Of a stretch of DNA of 64,000 bases, positions 14,301-26,176 are shown one piece after another (the stretch's first letter is position 1; each line of letters opens with the position of its first letter). This DNA comes from Pinus tabuliformis (taxonomy: Eukaryota > Streptophyta > Pinopsida > Pinales > Pinaceae), in contig CM062816.1 of NCBI GenBank assembly GCA_031772625.1, forward strand, positions 1,668,903,058 to 1,668,967,057. The letters run 5' to 3'. The position numbers and the translations under genes were made by a program. The notes under the pieces were generated by a model, which did no database searches, had not been told where the DNA came from, and saw only the letters and a list, made by a program, of their open reading frames with translations.

Positions 14301-15711
14301 ACATTGAAACCATCAGGGCCTGGCACTTTACTATTCTGCATTTCTTTGATGACTTCACCAACCTCCTCTTCAGTCACTGGCCTATTAAGATTGAAATTAT
14401 CCTCTCTTGTAACAATCCTAGGTATATGCCTTGTTAAGTCCCTAATGAAGTGATCTCTGTCTGAGATTGTTTCCTTTGCTATGTCTCGAAAGTGCTGAAC
14501 TAGCACCGTTTCTATATCTGCATGGGTATTAAGAATATGACCTTCCTCATTCTTGATTGAAGAGATCCTATTATGAGATCTATTCGCCAAGGTGGATCTA
14601 TGGAAAAATTTAGTATTTCGCTCCCCTTCTTTGAGCCATTTAACTCTACATTTTTGTCTCCAAACAATTTCCTCTTGTTTACATAGATTCTCCCAGTCTA
14701 TCTGATGTTTGGTGACTTGATCATTTTTGACCTTATCAAAACCATCCATGATAAGGCCTTGATTCAATTCCTGCATTTTGTCTTCAATAGTTTTTTTGCT
14801 TCAAAAATGTTGCCAAATTCATTTTTGTTCCAGTCTTTAAGCCTGAGCTTGATGTGCTTTAGTCTTTTGTGTAGTAGAAACATACTTGTACCCTGCAGCT
14901 GCAGATCCTCTATCCACCATTTTGCAATATTACTGTTGAAATCTGGTTGTGTGAGCCAGATATTCTCAAATCTGAAAGGTTTGTTCTTGGGGGTACCGAT
15001 GCCCTGCATCTCTAGTTGTACTAACCAATGGTCTAAGCCTCCAAAGGGGAGAATTATCGCTATTATGTCCTTGTCGTTGAGCATAAGGTCCTCTGAGATT
15101 ATGAATCTATCTAACTTGGAGGCGACTTGAGACTCTCCTCCTCTTTTATTGTTCCAAGTAAATAGGCCATTACTCATGTCAGTGTCAACTAGATTCATAT
15201 TATCTATAAAAGTTTGAAATGTTGTAGAGTCTTTGCTTAAGGTTCTGGTTCCCCCTTTTTTCTCTGAAAGTGATTTGATCATGTTGAAGTCTCCTCCCAT
15301 GATCCATGGTACTCCTGCATATCTATCTCTCAAATCCTCAAGAGAATCTAGAAACCTGAGTTTATCATCTATTCTTTGAGGGCCATAAACATTTGTGACC
15401 AGATAAGTATCCCTATCTCCCACAGGCTGGATAACCACTGATAAATAATTCCTAGATGCCTCAGCATCTATTATTCCAATCTTTTTGGGGTTCCAAAGAG
15501 TGAGTATACCCCCTGCTGTATTGTCTGCTTTAACTTCTAGAAATTCATACCTGCTGAGCCAACTGCTATGAACTTCTTTGATTCTTTGAATGGAACATTT
15601 AGTTTCCTGGATAAAGATCATATTCAGTGCTTCTTGTTTCATTCTGTGACTAAGTATTATTTGTTTTCTCTTACACCCTATAGCTCTTATATTCCAAGAT
15701 GTAAACTTCAT
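11384..15711 (-). pseudogene. LINE-1 ORF2: endonuclease, reverse transcriptase, RNase H (broken)
   Basis: The replicase of LINE-1, which nicks target DNA and copies the element RNA. The ATG at 15711 follows the ORF1 stop by two bases. The AP endonuclease shows SWNIRAIG (residues 5-12), IQETK with Glu36, GGDFN (139-143) and DH (227-228). Reverse transcriptase has KAYDKLNW near 13.92 kb, GLRQGDPLSP near 13.76 kb and FVDD near 13.62 kb. A CX2CX8HX4C motif lies near 12.4 kb. RNase H has NIDGASKGNPG, NNLAELMALE and EADSELI, but the last acidic site reads ANILAN where D is usual. The endonuclease and RT parts lie in different frames (shift near 14.77 kb). From there to 11384 the frame is single, broken by stops at 13646, 12989 and others between. 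Clearly inactive. Confidence 0.93.
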
Positions 15712-15713
15712 TA

Positions 15714-17246
15714 TTACTGATTTGTAAAGGAGTAGCTGGTTAGGTATTTCATCTTACCTGAATCTATCATTAGCTTTCCACATTCCATCAATAAATCATT
15801 ATGATTTTTTCTACCTCTTTTCTTCCCTGAGTTTTTAGGAGCTAATCCTGGTGTGGTTTTCATAGGTTTCACACCTTCGTTGCCTTGCCTTTCTTTGTTT
15901 TTTCTACTCTCTGGCCACTTTGCCTGAGTTTTCCATAGGAACAGTTGTTGTACTCTGTTGAACTCTTCTTGTGGTAATGAGTCTACCCCTCCCATGGTTC
16001 CCTGTTTCAAGAACCCTTCCAAATCTAGTTGTTCTCTATCCAGAATCTCTTGTAGTTCATGATCCTCCGTTTCCATATCACTCTGGATCATTTCTTGGTC
16101 CATCTCTAGTTCTCCATCACTCAGCATGGTTTCTTTCTGTTTGGTAATATCCTGTGTTTGTTCACTATTTACCTCTTTCTCTTTCTCCCCAGGGCTACCT
16201 TCCATGACCTGATCTTCTTTTGTTATCTCCTCCTCTTCTTCAAGTACATGGAACCTATTCTGTCTGACCTGTTTCCCTTTTGTTTAATGCTTTTTTGTTC
16301 CCCTTTTGCCCCCTTTTCCTCTATATCCCACTTTGTGGAAGCCTTCATTATCTTTCATTGTGACAGCTTTATTCTTATTCTCGATTTTACTGAGAGGACA
16401 GTCTCTAAAAAGATGTCCATGTTCATGGCACTTGCGGCATCTGAAAGGTATATGCTCATAATCTACTATTTGCACCCATTCTTCATCAAAGACTTCCAAG
16501 ATGACCTCATCCGGTAGAGCTCCAGAGAGATCCATCTCCACACATATTCTTGCGAAGGAAGTGTATTTACCCCTTCTAGTGGCCTCAGAAGCTTTGACAA
16601 AACGCCATAGTTTATTTCCTATGACAGATAACGATTATGTTTGCTAGTAATCAAGAGGTAGGGAATAGAGTCTTACCCAGACCGGGACCAAGGTGAAAGT
16701 CTCTCGCTCCGGGACAAAATTCATCATCCACAGCCGCATGTAGAGGCCTACTGCTGCATAGAAGTAGGGCCCTCCTTCAAACACTCTGTCTTTGTCCTCA
16801 ATATTTGTAAAGACCACAGTAAAGAAACCCTTTGACCCCAGATGTAGGTCTATGCTTCATTTTGGTTTCCAGTGATATTTGATCCACGTTTGTAGAGCCT
16901 TTTCAGTGGGCCATAATCCCATGAATTTGCAAATGATAACATAGGTCCACATGTGATCCCTGTGCGCCTGCAGAGTAAGATCATTTAAAACTACTCTGGG
17001 AGTGACGTCAACCTTAGGTTTACATGGCCCCTTATGTGCCTTGTTTTCTGCTCCCTGTATTTTGTCTTCTTCCTCATTTTCTTTGGTTTTGTTGTCCTTC
17101 CTTGATTTGGTAAAATCTTGTTCCTCTTCCATGTTTCTTTTTGCTTCCTCTAAAGGACCTCTGATGGATTCTAATGGTTTCTTGCCTCGACTGGCCATGA
17201 CCTGCCTGTAGGAGGGAGAAGAGCTCCTCCCTTTGCTCCCCTCCAT
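15714..17246 (-). pseudogene. LINE-1 ORF1: nucleic-acid-binding protein (broken)
   Basis: A 511-codon ORF1 in one frame, interrupted by at least two stops (16857 and 16284). It encodes the RNA-binding chaperone of the LINE particle. The N-terminal 70 residues are basic and charged (MEGSKGRSSSPSY...). The middle, read near 16.5-16.85 kb, resembles the DUF4283 domain of plant LINE ORF1 proteins, with VPVWVRLYSLPLDY. A CCHC zinc knuckle CRKCHEHGHLFRDC follows (Cys270, Cys273, His278, Cys283). The C-terminus is acidic, then Lys-rich. The start is chosen because MEGSKGR is conserved in both extra 5'-end copies. The stop (TAA at 15714-15716) is followed after two bases by the ORF2 ATG, which suggests translation by reinitiation. 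Confidence 0.88.
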
Positions 17247-18378
17247 GGAGAACCGCCCCTGCAGTAATGTGAAACCCTAGCTCTGCACCTCGTTCTCTTC
17301 TTCAGCAGTCGAGCCTCGTGTGATTTATCTGACATCAAACTCGGTCATGTTTAAAATTATCTCCAGAGTACTAATGTTTGCTTTGTTTGTCATAATTCGA
17401 GAAACACTATCACTCAATGACTAAAAACTCCAAAATTTTCACCATAAACAACAAGGCCAAAACTATAAACAACCAAAATACTCACCTGTTTTCTGCTCCC
17501 TGTATTTTGTCTTCTTCCTCATTTTCTTTGGTTTTGTTGTCCTTCCTTGATTTGGTAAAATCTTGTTCCTCTTCCATGTTTCTTTTTGCTTCCTCTGAAG
17601 GACCTCTGATGGATTCTAATGGTTTCTTGCCTCGACTGGCCACGACCTACCTGTAGGAGGGAGAAGAGCTCCTCCCTTTGCTCCCCTCCATGGAGAACCG
17701 CCCCTGCAGTAATGTGAAACCCCCAGCTCTGCACCTCGTTCTCTTCTTCAGCAGTCGAGCCTCGTGTGATTTATCTGACATCAATCTCGGTCATGTTTAA
17801 AATTATCTCCAGAGTACTAATGTTTTCTTTGTTTGTCATAATTCGAGAAACACTATCACTCAATGACTAAAAACTCCAAAATTTTCACCATAAACAACAA
17901 GGCCAAACCTATAAACAACAAAAATACTCACCTGTTTTCTGCTCCTTGTATTTTGTCTTCTTCCTCATTTTCTTTGGTTTTGTTGTCCTTCCTTGATTTG
18001 ATAAAATCTTGTTCCTCTTCCATGTTTCTTTTTGCTTCCTCTAAAGGACCTCTGATGGATTCTAATGGTTTCTTGCCTCGACTGGCCACGACCTGCCTGT
18101 AGGAGGGAGAAGAGCTCCTCCCTTTGCTCCCCTCCATGGAGAACCGCCCCTGCAGTAATGTGAAACCCCCAGCTCTGCACCTCATTCTCTTCTTCAGCAG
18201 TCGAGCCTCGTGTGATTTATCTGACATCAAACTCGGTCATGTTTAAAATTATCTCCAGAGTACTAATGTTTGCTTTGTTTGTCATAATTCGAGAAACACT
18301 ATCACTCAATGACTAAAAAATCCAAAATTTTCACCATAAACAACAAGGCCAAAACCATAAACAACCAAAATACTCACC
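17042..18378 (-). repeat. Triplicated LINE-1 5' end plus flank, 446-bp period
   Basis: Three units (17042-17486, 17487-17932, 17933-18378) each hold the LINE 5' leader with the first 68 or so ORF1 codons, followed by the 19-base target sequence and about 75 bases of flank ending ACTCACC. The target string starts at 17393, 17839 and 18285, exactly 446 apart. Unit 1 belongs to the intact LINE end; units 2 and 3 are added copies. Copies differ at only a few bases. Because the unit spans the LINE-flank junction, the duplication happened after insertion. Short ORFs in each extra copy (for example 17928-18230) are this ORF1 start, not separate genes. Confidence 0.93.
17393..17411. repeat. Right target-site duplication of LINE-1
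   Basis: TAATTCGAGAAACACTATC, identical to 10404-10422. Two further copies at 17839 and 18285 come from the later triplication. Confidence 0.9.
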
Positions 18379-19111
18379 TTCTAAATAATCCCTCCGTATA
18401 TGCTTAATTAGAGATAATTAGTTTATATTATTATATTATTTTTTAATAGTTACTTAATCTATTAATTTAATATATCTCATTATTTAAAAAAATAATAAAA
18501 AGTATTTCATAACTGAATAGGGAAAGGATGGTTAACTATTTTCTCATTTATTTATATACTAAATCTAACATTATACTTATATAAAATAAAACATGTAATA
18601 ACTAAATTATACTTTATATAAAATAAAACATATAATAATTAAATTATACCTTATATAAAATAAAATATATAATAATAAATAAATTTAGTTTAACTTAAAT
18701 AATTATTATTCATAAATTTTCCTATAAATAAAAATATCATAGAAGTGAATTCACAAAATAAAAATGAATTTGTAAAAAAAAAAAAAAAAATCTGTTATGT
18801 TTTGGAATACGTTATGTATCTACAAAATGTAATTTTTTTTTATTAATGAAATTACGATATATATATATATATATAAAAAAAAAAAAAAAAATTAAAACAA
18901 TTTTATTTGACACCAGTTTTAGTCATTTTTCCTAACAATAAAATGTACAAATTATACGATAGTAAATATATTTGTAAAGAAAGTATAACCAACATCAATC
19001 TTTCACAACATGATAGTGAGAAATAATATTTATTAATTTTTATATTAGAATAATATTACATTAATTTATATTTCAATTGAATATGACATATAATTTATTA
19101 AATTTATTTAC
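18379..19111. other. AT-rich spacer without a gene
   Basis: Very AT-rich DNA between the LINE-1 repeat block and LINE-2. It holds a run of three 36-37-bp repeats, A runs near 18776-18790 and a TA run near 18856-18875. I see no coding signal. Confidence 0.65.
18571..18681. repeat. Three tandem 36-37-bp AT-rich units
   Basis: Units start TTATAC[T/C]TTATATAAAATA at about 18571, 18607 and 18644 with few differences; the third is incomplete. Confidence 0.75.
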
Positions 19112-19398
19112 ATTAGCTATTTTTTTTCAGAACGAAAAAGCTTTATATTATATGAGAGATATAAGAGTCCAAATAGTAGATACATCTGAGATGGCCTAAA
19201 AAGGCCATATGTCAAAATAGACTTAAGCTCCTAAGATCTGCATGGGGAATATCATGGTTCACAGCCCATCAAAAACTAAATACAACATATGTCCTATAAA
19301 CTATCACGGTTCACATAGTATAGAGAGGCTATATGTAAATACATAAAAAAAAAAAACATATGCAGATTGAGGAAGATTGATATGTAGATCATCAGAGA

Positions 19399-22300
19399 CT
19401 AGAAGTCTGGGAATGTAAAATCATGGATCTGGAAGGTTTCTCCCTCAGAGAAAATCTCTAAATACCATAAACCTGGAGTAGATAGGAGCCCCAATTTAGA
19501 AAGTGCATCAGCTTTCAAATTTTTGTCCCTGCAGATGTGCTCAATAGAACTGCCAGCCATGCAGCCCCAGTAATAGTTGATCCTATCCCTCCAGCCAGCC
19601 AGGTGTGGCGCCAAAATATGATTTTTCCTTGTTACCGAATCAACCAATACTTTCGAATCTCCAAAAATTGATACCTGTTGTATATCAAGGAAGAGACATA
19701 ATTTTAAGAGACCAGCAAGAGCGATGGCTTCTGCCTTATTATTGGAGCCGAAACCTCCGTTCCAGTATGTGGAGAAATGTGTATATTCATTCATCATGAT
19801 GATAAACCCACATCCGCATGTACCCAGCTGAGCGGCCCCGTCGAAAAAAGCAACAGGAAAAGATGAGTGATCCGATGATAGCAGATCGGGTATAATCTTC
19901 TTATGCTTGGTAGTCTTCTATGGGAGAGCTTCCAAATTTACAGAAATCCTATCGATGATTTCCGAATATGATAAGATTGTGTCTTTAAAGATGTTGTGAT
20001 TGCGCCATTTCCATATGTTCCACAGGAAAAGAATACAGATCCTTCGCCATTGTTCATTCTGTCCGCTACACCATAGAATCCATTCATGAATTGTGTCCTG
20101 AGTGCAATGCATAAAACCAAAATCTTTTTCTAATGCCAGCCATATCTGCTTTGTCTTTTTACATTTCAAAAATATATGGGCATTAGTATCCCCGTCTGAT
20201 CTGCATAATGAACAGATATTTGGGCCGTGCCATCCACGTTTCATTAAATTCTCCCAAGTTAAATTTCTATTGTGAAAAGCAAGCCAAGCAAATAGGATCA
20301 TTTTCGATGGGCAGCCATCCTTCCAGAAAATCTGAGGAAAAACAGGGGAGCCGGGAGACTGCTGCATTATCATATGATGGTAAACCTCTTTTACTGTCAC
20401 AGCATTTATCTCTTTTGATATGTTCCAAGAAAGGAAGTCTGAATCCCTTGATCGGAAAATGCCGCAGTTCCGAAGACCCGTCCTAATGCGAATCCATTGC
20501 TATGCGATCTCCTGTGACATTTGCAACTCACCAGCATCTTTCCACCGCGGGATGGGACCATGCCATTCAGCTATCAAACTGTCCCAGTAAAATATGCCTT
20601 TTCTGTGAAAATAATTCAGTAAGGATTCAGGGATATTTAAATCTTCAGCACCACATTTGAAACGGTCTTTGCCAATAAGAATTTTACTTCCAGTTTGTAA
20701 ATGCCAGATTAAATTCTTCAAGCAATATGATTCAATCCTGCGGAAACTAAGCCAGATTGGAGATCCATATGAAACACCAATGGAACCTTTCCTGTACCAG
20801 AACTGAAAGCTCTTCCTGCCTAAATACTTCATCCGAATCATGTGACTCCACGGACCCTCACCCTGAATAGCTCTCCATAGCGACTTGCACAGTAGAGCTT
20901 TTCCAAAGGATCGCAAATTGGATAAGCCCCAGCCTCCCATATTCTTAGGTAATGAAATACTGGCGAGTTTTATAAGATGAAATTTCCTCCTTTCAGCTTG
21001 ACCCCCCCATATAAAATTAGCTGATAATCTATTCATGCTATTAATGATACTCACCGGTAGAAGAAATAGGTGCGCCCAGTAAACAGTAAGTTGGTTTAAT
21101 ACTGATTGCACTAAAATTATTCTCCCCGCCAAGGAAAGGCATCTGAACTCCCATGCTGAAATTCTCCTGTAGAATCTGTCCAAAATCCAACTCCAATCGG
21201 ATTTCGAGTAGCCATTAGCTTTAATCCGGAAGCCCAGGTACTTTATGCCACAGCTGATAGACTGTGCTTTCATTCCAAACAGCTCTGATAACCATAGAAC
21301 ATCTTCCTGATTTAAATCAGAATGATAGATAGTAGACTTTTCCTGGTTAACTTGTAAACCCGTAGCCATTTGAAAATTTTCCATAATATCATAGAATCGC
21401 AACCAAGAGACCCTGCAAAACATGGCGAATAATATGATATCATCAACAAATAAGTTATGTGATAAAGAAATGTTCCTGCAGATTTTGAGGGGGTGCCACG
21501 AATTTTCATTTACAGCCTTTTTGATATGCAAGCTGAGAGTATCCATCGCCAGAATAAATAATAGCGGAGAGAGAGAGCATCCTTGCCGCAGTCCCCTCTC
21601 CGCACGGAAGAATGGGGATGGTATGCCGTTGACGATGATTGCATATTCCACAGGTTCAACACATGCCATGATCCAGTTGATCATATTGGATCTCAACCCA
21701 ATTCTTGCAAGTAAACACCTGATGTAGCCCCAATCTAGGCAGTCATACGCCTTCCTAAGGTCGACTTTGATAATAACCGCTTCACTTTTCTTTGAATGAA
21801 TAGCATATAATGCCTCTTATGTACCAGCGACTACATCATGAATATATCTCCCTTTTAGAAATCCATGTTGTTCTTTTGTTAAAAATTCTGATAATACTCC
21901 CTTCAATCTCTCAGCTGTGATCTCGAAACTATCTTGAAGGATATATTACACAATGATATTGCCTGAAAGTCCTGGAAAGTCTGGGCATCCCCCTTTTTGG
22001 GAATGAGAGCGATATTGGTGGAGCAGAGATGCTTGCTGATACTACCCTTTATTCTGGTATCTTCCACCATCTTCAACAGGTCATCCTTGATGATATCATA
22101 GAAATGTATGAGAAACTCAATTGACCAGCCATCTGGACCGGGGCTCTTGTCCCGTTTGAATGATTTCATAATAGCCAGTAATTCCTCCTCAGTAACAGGC
22201 TGATAAATCTGGTCGTTTAATTCATTATCAAACATCCTCGGAAAAACTTCTATTCCCCATAATATATCCTGAAAACTGCGATTATTCATTCTTTCATATT

Positions 22301-23525
22301 GCTTTTTGAAATATGCCACCGCCTCATTTGTAATATCCTGCTGGGAGTAATGAAAGCCTCCATTACCGTCACTGATTTTCCATATTGTATTTTTATCCCT
22401 TCTTGCGTTGGCGAATCTATGGAAAAATTTTGAGTTTCGGTCGCCTTCTTTCATCCATATTGCCCTACTTTTCAACCGCCAGAAGGTTTCTTCTTGTTTC
22501 AAGATTAGCAATTTCTTTTTTTGTAGACTCTTAATACGATGTCTCATATCATAAGACAATGAATCATATGCCATAGCTTCCGCAACAAAGTCAAGTTCCT
22601 TTTGGATTTCTCGGAGCTCTTTTATATTTGCTTGTCTTTTCTGAAACTGCCATTCTTTTACAATCTTCCGGATTTCATTCATCTTATCAATGAAGGACAT
22701 ATGAAAAGGAGCAGATTCTGTTGAAGACATCTCTTTCCACGCCTTTACTACAATGTTATTGAAATCAGGCTCCTCCAGACATTGTCTATTGAATTTAAAT
22801 GGGAAACCTTTTCTGATTCCCATAGATCTCCATCCAAGTATGATCGGCCGATGATCAGATATAAAGATATTTTCAACAGTAGAAAAAGGCATGCCGAGGG
22901 ATTCAATCAAGCTGGCATGTAAGATGAATCTGTCGATTCTCTTAGCAATGTAAGCCTTTTCATTCCTTCCATTGTCCCAAGTGGGCAGAATTTTGGGAGG
23001 GAGAATGTCAATAAAATTTTTATTTAGAAATTCATTCCTAATCCTGGCAGCAATAGGATCCTGCTTCTTACTGATGCCCCAGATTTCATCCATGTTGAAA
23101 GTGATATTTAGGTCACCTGCAATCAATAATGATTCAATATCAAACACTTTCGATGCGAAAAGGCTATCCCAAAATGCTGATCTGTTCTTGTATGGAGCAT
23201 ATATGTTCAATATATTTATAGGACATTTAAACCCTCTAATCTGTGCAGAAATTAGAATGCCTGCAATGCAGCTGTATGCTTTTGCACATATCCATTGTGG
23301 GTCCCATAATACCGCTAAACCACCAGATAAACCTATGGCATCAACTGCTGAGATGTGCCATAGGGGAAACATCTTCCTGAAGTAGGATACAGTGACAGAA
23401 ACAGCATGCATGGTCTCTTGTATCAAAATGATTTTAGGGCTCGTTGATAAAAAAAAGTTTTTTAAGGCCAAAAATTTCAGATCTGCTCCCAGACCTCTAA
23501 TATTAACAGATAAAATGAAATTCAT
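19399..23525 (-). pseudogene. LINE-2 ORF2: endonuclease, reverse transcriptase, RNase H (broken)
   Basis: The replicase of LINE-2. The AP endonuclease is well kept: SVNIRGLG (Asn8), LIQETM (Glu37), AGDLN (136-140) and SDH (223-225). RT shows KAYDCLDW near 21.74 kb, GLRQGCSLSP near 21.58 kb and FVDD near 21.44 kb. A CX2CX8HX4C motif (CSLCRSDGDTNAHIFLKC) lies near 20.2 kb. RNase H keeps all four acidic sites: FFDGAAQLG, NNKAEAIALA, IFGDSKVLVD and NLKADALSKLG. The ATG at 23525 overlaps the ORF1 stop as ATGA. Breaks are a frameshift near 21.9 kb and stops near 21.82, 20.50 and 19.92 kb. Catalytic residues are otherwise intact, so decay is milder than in LINE-1. Confidence 0.92.
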
Positions 23526-24292
23526 TTGGAAGGCAATCCGGCCTTTCCAGCTCTAAGAGGCCTGTCATCAGAGATGTCTGTAATAGGAATGTCAACCAAT
23601 GAAAGATTTCTGATACAACAGTCAGATACAACTCCCCTCCCCCTGAAGTGCCTACTGCCCCTATTGTTCTTTCTTCTCACTGTGATATTCCTAGCTGATG
23701 TAGGGCTGATCTTAGGCGATTTAGGGGTCGCAGGTTTATGAACAGTGAGAGGCATGAGGGCAAGAGATTTCTTGGACAGCAGGTAGTCTAAATCGCTACC
23801 AATAGAATTAATAGGCGATGAAATAGGGGAATTTGCAGGAGTGGGAGAAATCCGGGCTTCTAAACCATGCTCCCCAGGTGCAGAATATTTATTAAGGGGC
23901 AAAGAAGAAGTCTGAAAGAGCAGAGATTCATTTCCAATTGGAGGCCGAGGAATGGGGATCGGATTTGTTACAATTTGATCCGCGAAAGGTTCCTTTGGAG
24001 GATAAGGAGGACGAGGGATCTCATAATCAGATGTTGTTTCCAATTCAGGCATAGACGGCGAGATCCGGTATATAGGATCAGGGTCAGTCGGCTGTGAGGG
24101 AGATAGCTGATGATCAGCTACAAATTCACCATCACGAGAGAGCCGAGAAGTGAGATTAGGAGAAGCCGATTTCTCCGAATCCATAGAAGGCACATTCATC
24201 TTATGAGGCAACTCCACAAATTTTGTGAAACCGTGATGCTTTCGGCCTTTAGATTGACGCCTCGGACAATGTTTGAAGTGCGCACGCATTAA
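23522..24292 (-). pseudogene. LINE-2 ORF1, C-terminal part only
   Basis: 255 codons open on the - strand. The first residues, HFKHCPRR, look like the end of a CCHC zinc knuckle whose front half is missing. The rest is Pro/Ser-rich and then basic near the end (RRKNNRGSRHFRGRG), as in plant LINE ORF1 tails. It ends TGA overlapping the ORF2 ATG by ATGA. The listed start codon is only the first Met after the truncation, not the native start. Confidence 0.75.
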
Positions 24293-24306
24293 TATCCACT
24301 TATAGA

Positions 24307-25460
24307 ATTAGATATTTGACCATGCATTTTTAAAACCACCATACTTTATACCATCAACTCCTCAAAAATTTCCATACTCATAAAGTTGTAGTCCATATTC
24401 CAAATTAACAATATATCTTCAACCATCTAATCTCATTTACATATCAACCCATCCACGTACTGGAAACGTTATTGACACTCTCATTTCTTGCTTATTTTTA
24501 AATTAGCACACCTCCAAATAGAAGGAAAGGGATTGTCGAAGCGGATGGGGATTTTTAATATTTTTAATAAAATTTTAAAATAAATAACTAAAAAATTAGA
24601 GATTTGAAAATGTTTCTCGATTACTAATTACTAATTTAAATAAGATACATGGTAACAATAGTGCGGTTATAATATATAAGGAGATAATTTTTTTAAAACA
24701 AAATTGGAATTTAAGTGCGGTTATCATATACAGGGCTTTTTAAGAGAATGGTGGAATCTAAATAAAGAGAGGGTTGGATATTTGTGTGGTTTATTGGTGT
24801 AATTTAATTAGAAATGAAAAAGTGTACTTTATTTAAAAATAGAGTAGTTTAATTTATAGACGAATGTATTTTTTGTCAATATTTATTTTGGGTAAATTTT
24901 AATCAAATTGTTACGGCGAATTTTAAAAAATTGAATTTACACTGTTTAATTTGTAGAATTTTGGGTGTGAAGATGTCGTTAGTGTGATATTTTGGAGTTT
25001 TTTTGTCAAAGGGGAAAAATTTGTGGTGAAATTTTGTTTTTTGTTATTTAAACTAGTTTTTTACTATATATATATGGATTAACCCCTAGTGCACTTCTAT
25101 TGTGCAGGTGTTACTCATCAAACTTGTAATTTCAATGAATTCTTATGATATTTTAGAGATTTTAGAAAAATTAGACCGGAAAAATCCACTCGAAAAGCTT
25201 CCCAAAAAATACCACTAAAGACAACTCGAATCTATTTATATAAGTGCCCATGACATGAATAAATACTTCTCACCAACTTCTCTTTGATGACATGTACAAA
25301 TATGAAATTGCCAGTGAATTATTAAATTTGAATATAATTACTTCAATATTTTATCTTTAAATATACTTTTAAATTGTATTATATTTTATCAAATTAAATG
25401 TAGAAAGTGAATAACTAATAAGAAACGTACCTGGAATATACTTGTTCATGGTATAATAAT
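24307..25460. other. AT-rich spacer without a gene
   Basis: AT-rich DNA with long A/T runs between LINE-2 and the family C LTR fragment. No open frame of note, no repeat of note and no RNA-gene signature that I can see. Confidence 0.6.
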
Positions 25461-26176
25461 GTTTCTAAAATAACATAGTTAATCTTTTATGCAAATGATA
25501 ACTATATGCATTTTTTTACGGAAAACCAATATAACCAATTTTACTTTTACAATACTTATATGCAAAAATATCCTTAGCTTTAACACAATTAAAATATATA
25601 AACACATATTTTTATTTTCCAAAAATAATATAACTTCCACACACAAATTTTACAAATTTTTCAATACAATATACAAGACTTATTTATCCTCTCATGCCCA
25701 GGGTTCCTCTATATTTTTTTGCAAAATGTTCAATAACGTTTATTATATTTTGTTTTAGCCCAAAAAATTTCATATGCCATATTTTATTTTCAAGAAATAT
25801 AATGTAAATAACACGTGTACTTATCTTTCTCTCGAACTTTTGGATACCTTTAACAAACTTTCATAATTGTCACGGGTTCGCCTACTTTCGTTGTATGATA
25901 TATTCCTTTTACATACGTGTAAAAGTTTCTAAAATGACTGTAAAATTGCTCCAAGGAACTATGTAAAATTGCTCCAAGCTTATCATATCGAGTAGTTGAA
26001 AAATAAGGGTACGATGCTTCCCTCTAGGAGAGATGAAACAACTACGACAAAACACGATTTAAGTATCTTCGGCCATGGCACTCTCCACCACAGAGAAGTT
26101 CGCTCCTTCGCTGTTACATATCTTAACATGGTCCACTGCAACACCATATTGTGTTTTTGCAGGTTCAAATGAGGGA
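25461..26176 (-). repeat. Fragment of a family C LTR
   Basis: Matches 35123-35770 in the same orientation over about 700 bases. Shared strings include AAAACCAATATAA, TTTCAATACAATATACAAGA, GTATGATATATTCCTT and CTCTAGGAGAGATGAAACAA. By eye identity is about 75-80% with gaps. The match stops at 26176, exactly where the left LTR of element B begins, so element B probably inserted into this LTR. The fragment is partial at its left end. Confidence 0.75.

Larger units (their letters stand above)
10423..17392 (-). mobile_element. LINE-1: near full-length plant L1-type LINE
   Basis: A non-LTR retrotransposon of about 7 kb on the - strand. From its 5' end (17392) it carries a short leader, ORF1 with a CCHC knuckle, ORF2 with AP endonuclease, reverse transcriptase, a C-terminal zinc motif and RNase H, then a 0.95-kb 3' region ending in nine A (poly-T at 10423-10431). 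Perfect 19-bp target duplications flank it. The RNase H after the zinc motif is typical of plant L1 elements. It is inactive: ORF1 carries at least two in-frame stops, and ORF2 has one frameshift and several stops. Its 5' end is tandemly amplified with flanking DNA (17042-18378). Confidence 0.93.
19120..24306 (-). mobile_element. LINE-2: 5'-truncated plant L1-type LINE
   Basis: A second L1-type LINE on the - strand. It starts inside ORF1 near 24.3 kb, so it lacks the front of the element, as is common when reverse transcription stops early. It runs through complete ORF2 domains to a poly-A tail (poly-T at 19120-19127). The 3' UTR is about 270 bases. A weak candidate target duplication is ATTAG[C/A]TATTT at 19112-19122 and 24307-24317, with one mismatch. 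Its ORFs differ clearly from LINE-1, so it is another lineage. It is inactive: one frameshift and three stops are visible in ORF2. Confidence 0.88.

Noticed and set aside
13674-14453. Frames on the + strand opposite LINE-1 ORF2
   Set aside because: They are antisense shadows of the reverse transcriptase reading.
17417-18230. Repeated 70-100-codon frames resembling separate small genes
   Set aside because: They are copies of the LINE-1 ORF1 start, or its antisense, within the 446-bp triplication.
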